In this document: piece by piece, positions 60,445 to 64,000 of the stretch
Layout of the letters: every line of letters begins with the position of its first letter
Position numbering within the stretch: the first letter of the stretch is position 1
Assembly (NCBI RefSeq): GCF_017744955.1
Contig: NZ_JAGIAG010000002.1
Coordinates: 682,001 to 746,000, forward strand
Length of the DNA: 64,000 nt
Reading direction: 5' to 3'
Origin: Dokdonella sp.
GTDB lineage: Bacteria > Pseudomonadota > Gammaproteobacteria > Xanthomonadales > Rhodanobacteraceae
Notes under the pieces: model-generated
What the model was told of the DNA's origin: nothing
The model's database searches: none
The model's input: the letters and a program-made list of their open reading frames with translations, nothing else
Program-made: the position numbers and the translations under genes

Positions 60445-60924
60445 CTAGGGCTCTTTCCGCTGCCAGGACACCGTCAGCGTCGCCCGGTCGAAGCAGGCCG
60501 CAGCGCCCTTTCCGGTCACCGCGACGTCGCTCAGATCCAGCGTGACCATGTACGGGTATCCCCTGACCGGAAGCTCGCGCCGGCGCAGGAACTGCCCTTC
60601 GCTGACGTGCCAGGCGTAGACCTGCGACGGGTCGGGCCCGTGTCCGCTCTTGTTCTGGTAGATCAGGTTCGTCGGCTGACGCGCACCGTCCTTGCGCGTG
60701 ACCTCCACGTTCCATCCGAACCGCCCGCAGCTTTCGGAATGTTCCTTGGAAATGCGAAGCACGAGCGATTTTCCGATCGTGCGCGTCACGCTTTCGGCTC
60801 CGTCGCTGACGGTCGTCGTCACCGACGTCACCGGGGCCGGCTGCGCTTTCTTGCGCGGCTTTGCACTTGCGACGGTGGCGAAAGACAGAATCGCGAAAGA
60901 CCAGGCGAACAGTTTGTACGGCAT
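60445..60924 (-). CDS. Exported hypothetical protein
   Basis: 159 residues with a signal peptide (MPYKLFAWSFAILSFATVASA) and a beta-rich mature part (SVTTTVSDGAESVTRTIGKS, GYPYMVTLDLSDVAVTG), with two Cys that could form a disulfide. No family recognised. The start is ATG at 60924, seven bases after GAGGA. It is monocistronic, as far as I can see. Confidence 0.72.
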   Translation of the reverse strand: MPYKLFAWSFAILSFATVASAKPRKKAQPAPVTSVTTTVSDGAESVTRTIGKSLVLRISKEHSESCGRFGWNVEVTRKDGARQPTNLIYQNKSGHGPDPSQVYAWHVSEGQFLRRRELPVRGYPYMVTLDLSDVAVTGKGAAACFDRATLTVSWQRKEP

Positions 60925-61066
60925 CGGCTTGTCCTCGTTCCATGACGCGGTTCCGGCTGCGCCGGGCGCCCATGGTGCCATGCGATCGATGACGAAGTCC
61001 GGCGGCGGGCGAAACCGGCGGGCGCCGATGTCGGCGCACTTCGGAAGCGGCGCGCCGATCGCGAAA

Positions 61067-62698
<1,632 letters not shown>

Positions 62699-62878
62699 GC
62701 CGGTGTCGATCCATCCGCACGGATGGACGGAAACGGGCCGTCGCGAAGACGGCGGCATCACTGGCGCATCGGACGATCCTCGAAGCGGCGAACGGGAGGG
62801 AGGCGAACTATAGCGGTTCGCCGGATTCGACGACAGGACCGATGCACGACGGCAACCGGCGCGGCATCCGCGCGTGCG

Positions 62879-63436
62879 TCAGTTCTTCGCGTCGGACTCG
62901 CACCGTCTGAGCCAGACGTAGTCGCGTTTTTCCGTCGACTTCTCGGGCTCGCAGCGCAGTTCCGTCCGGTGCGATCCGCGCAGCTTGACCTGCGAGCAAT
63001 TCATATGGGTCGGAACCGGCGCGTACAGCGATTTCAGCTTCGACACCTTGGCGTCCGCCAGCGTGCGCTGCTCCGGCGTCATGGCGTTTTCCAGGGCGTC
63101 GCTCAGCTTGACGTACTTCGGTTCTCCCGACGCCGCCGCGAGTTTCAGCCACGCATATCCGGTGAGGTCGTCCTTGGTGGCCCCGCGACCGGCCAGATAC
63201 AGCCCGCCGAGCGCGGCCTGGTTCGGCTGGTTGCCGGCACAGGCCAGCCGTTGCTGCAGCGCGAATGCATTGGGGTTCTTCTCGTCGCGCAGTGCTTCGT
63301 CCGAACGCTGCAGCATTTCGTAGTAGTCCCGGCGCAGCACGGCTTCGAAATCGGGTTCGGACGGAACCTCGGCTGCGGCGTTCAACGTCATCAAGAGCAG
63401 TCCGAGGGACAGCAGGCGGAAGCCGGGCTTGTTCAT
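62879..63436 (-). CDS. Exported protein with a Sel1-like repeat
   Basis: 185 residues: signal peptide (MNKPGFRLLSLGLLLMTLNA), a helical part with FALQQRLACAGNQPNQAALG, one Sel1-type repeat (ALGGLYLAGRGATKDDLTGY then AWLKLAAASG), and a C-terminal segment with spaced Cys (NCSQVKLRGSHRTELRCEPE). Probably a periplasmic adaptor-like protein. The start is ATG at 63436, four bases after GGAG. No operon partner is visible. Confidence 0.75.
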   Translation of the reverse strand: MNKPGFRLLSLGLLLMTLNAAAEVPSEPDFEAVLRRDYYEMLQRSDEALRDEKNPNAFALQQRLACAGNQPNQAALGGLYLAGRGATKDDLTGYAWLKLAAASGEPKYVKLSDALENAMTPEQRTLADAKVSKLKSLYAPVPTHMNCSQVKLRGSHRTELRCEPEKSTEKRDYVWLRRCESDAKN

Positions 63437-63946
63437 GTCGCTCCAATGCAGTGTGGTAGGCGTCGCGAGCCGGATCTCGGGAGTCCGGCTCGAGCACGGT
63501 TGCTCTTCCTCGGGGATGCAGGTGCAGCGCGCGCGGAAGTCCCTGCCGGAAGGTACGAAGCGGCGAGTACTTCTGCAACTGGACAAAGCGCCAGAATCTT
63601 CCAGTCGCCAGGTAGCGACCGCGCCTTTCCCGCGACCTCCTTCCTCTGCATACCTTCATCCGGAGCGCGCGCAAGCGGAACGGCTCGAGGTGCGGCCGAA
63701 TCACCGCCGACACTGCCGCGAAGCCCGTGATGCCCGTGGGTCCGGCGGTCGCCGTGGGCATGTTCTCCGTTTCGCAGATTCCGGCAACGCATGCACTTCC
63801 AGCGCGAAGGCAGGAGCGTCATCGGGGATTCTCTTTCGGGTTGGCGGCGACTACCCTGCTTCGCCACATACGCCGCAAGCCGATCGCGCGCTCGTTCGAG
63901 CCATCTGCGGCAGTTCCCGCTCGCGCGGCTCACATGCTGGTGTCCG
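63437..63946. other. Intergenic region without a convincing gene
   Basis: About 510 bp. Minus-strand frames exist (for example from 63954 or 63761) but none has a good ribosome site or a recognisable family. It probably contains the promoter of the YnfA-like gene at its right end. Confidence 0.4.
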
Positions 63947-64000
63947 ATGACCAAGACCGCCTTGATCTACGCAAGCGCCGCGCTGGCCGAAATTGCCGGC
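63947..64000 (+). CDS. YnfA/UPF0060-family membrane protein, start only
   Basis: Only 18 codons are inside the window: MTKTALIYASAALAEIAG. The ALAEIAG ending of the first helix is the hallmark of the YnfA (UPF0060) family of small four-helix proteins related to SMR transporters. No strong ribosome site is visible. The remaining three helices lie beyond the right edge. Confidence 0.6.
   Translation, partial: MTKTALIYASAALAEIAG

Noticed and set aside
63433..63954. Minus-strand frame of about 170 codons right of the Sel1-like gene
   Set aside because: No ribosome site, no domain pattern, and a composition like other GC shadow frames.

Overview
The window is GC-rich, densely coded, chromosomal gammaproteobacterial DNA. 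It most likely comes from the Xanthomonadales, family Rhodanobacteraceae or a Dokdonella-like relative. The clues are the C-terminal tag FADGFE on a large secreted protein, the winged-helix/transmembrane/TPR regulators, and the gene style; this assignment is inference. I see no rRNA, tRNA, CRISPR array, insertion sequence or phage genes.

Layout. 1-8 kb: a winged-helix/TPR regulator cut by the left edge, a beta-propeller sensor kinase convergent with a NarL-type response regulator, and a secreted BNR-repeat protein. 8-45 kb: a block of stress and maintenance genes. It holds a MEDS-domain hybrid kinase, topoisomerase IB, a DUF4142 protein, a YihY/BrkB protein, a sigma-54 activator with a nearby soluble histidine kinase, glycogen-type enzymes, a DUF3182 protein with a hydrolase, an outer-membrane barrel, and a hemerythrin with a histone-H1-like tail. 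It continues with a DUF2383 protein, MscS, a CPA1 antiporter, and KTSC, BON and CsbD proteins. EgtB and EgtD, a RES NADase, a CheY/KaiC pair, UdgX, LigD and Ku, DUF3309, DUF72, a cupin and NAMPT complete it. 45-64 kb: a second winged-helix/TPR regulator, a 1,861-residue delta-60-repeat secreted protein, an unfamiliar pair (alpha/beta hydrolase plus a 1,210-residue receptor-like membrane protein) next to an XRE regulator, an ABC-F ATPase, small secreted proteins and the start of a YnfA-like gene.

The most striking observation is a local sigma-54 regulon. Eleven sites with the -24/-12 form TGGCAYR-N4-NTGCN and exact GG-N10-GC spacing lie just upstream of genes between 8.3 and 43.6 kb, each pointing toward a gene, or in one case toward a predicted small RNA that ends in a canonical terminator. 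The same block encodes an NtrC-type activator (16615-18000) with a GSFTGA loop. Several promoters are preceded by similar inverted repeats of the form GCGGAAA-N3-TTTCCGC, candidate activator sites. The controlled genes cover DNA protection, envelope and ion homeostasis, thiol antioxidant synthesis and NAD metabolism, so I read the block as a stress-survival island under one sigma-54 switch. Sites and genes are seen directly; the regulon is inference.

Most long reading frames opposite these genes are GC-driven shadows and are left out. Promoter scanning was by eye and mainly in intergenic DNA, so sites may have been missed.
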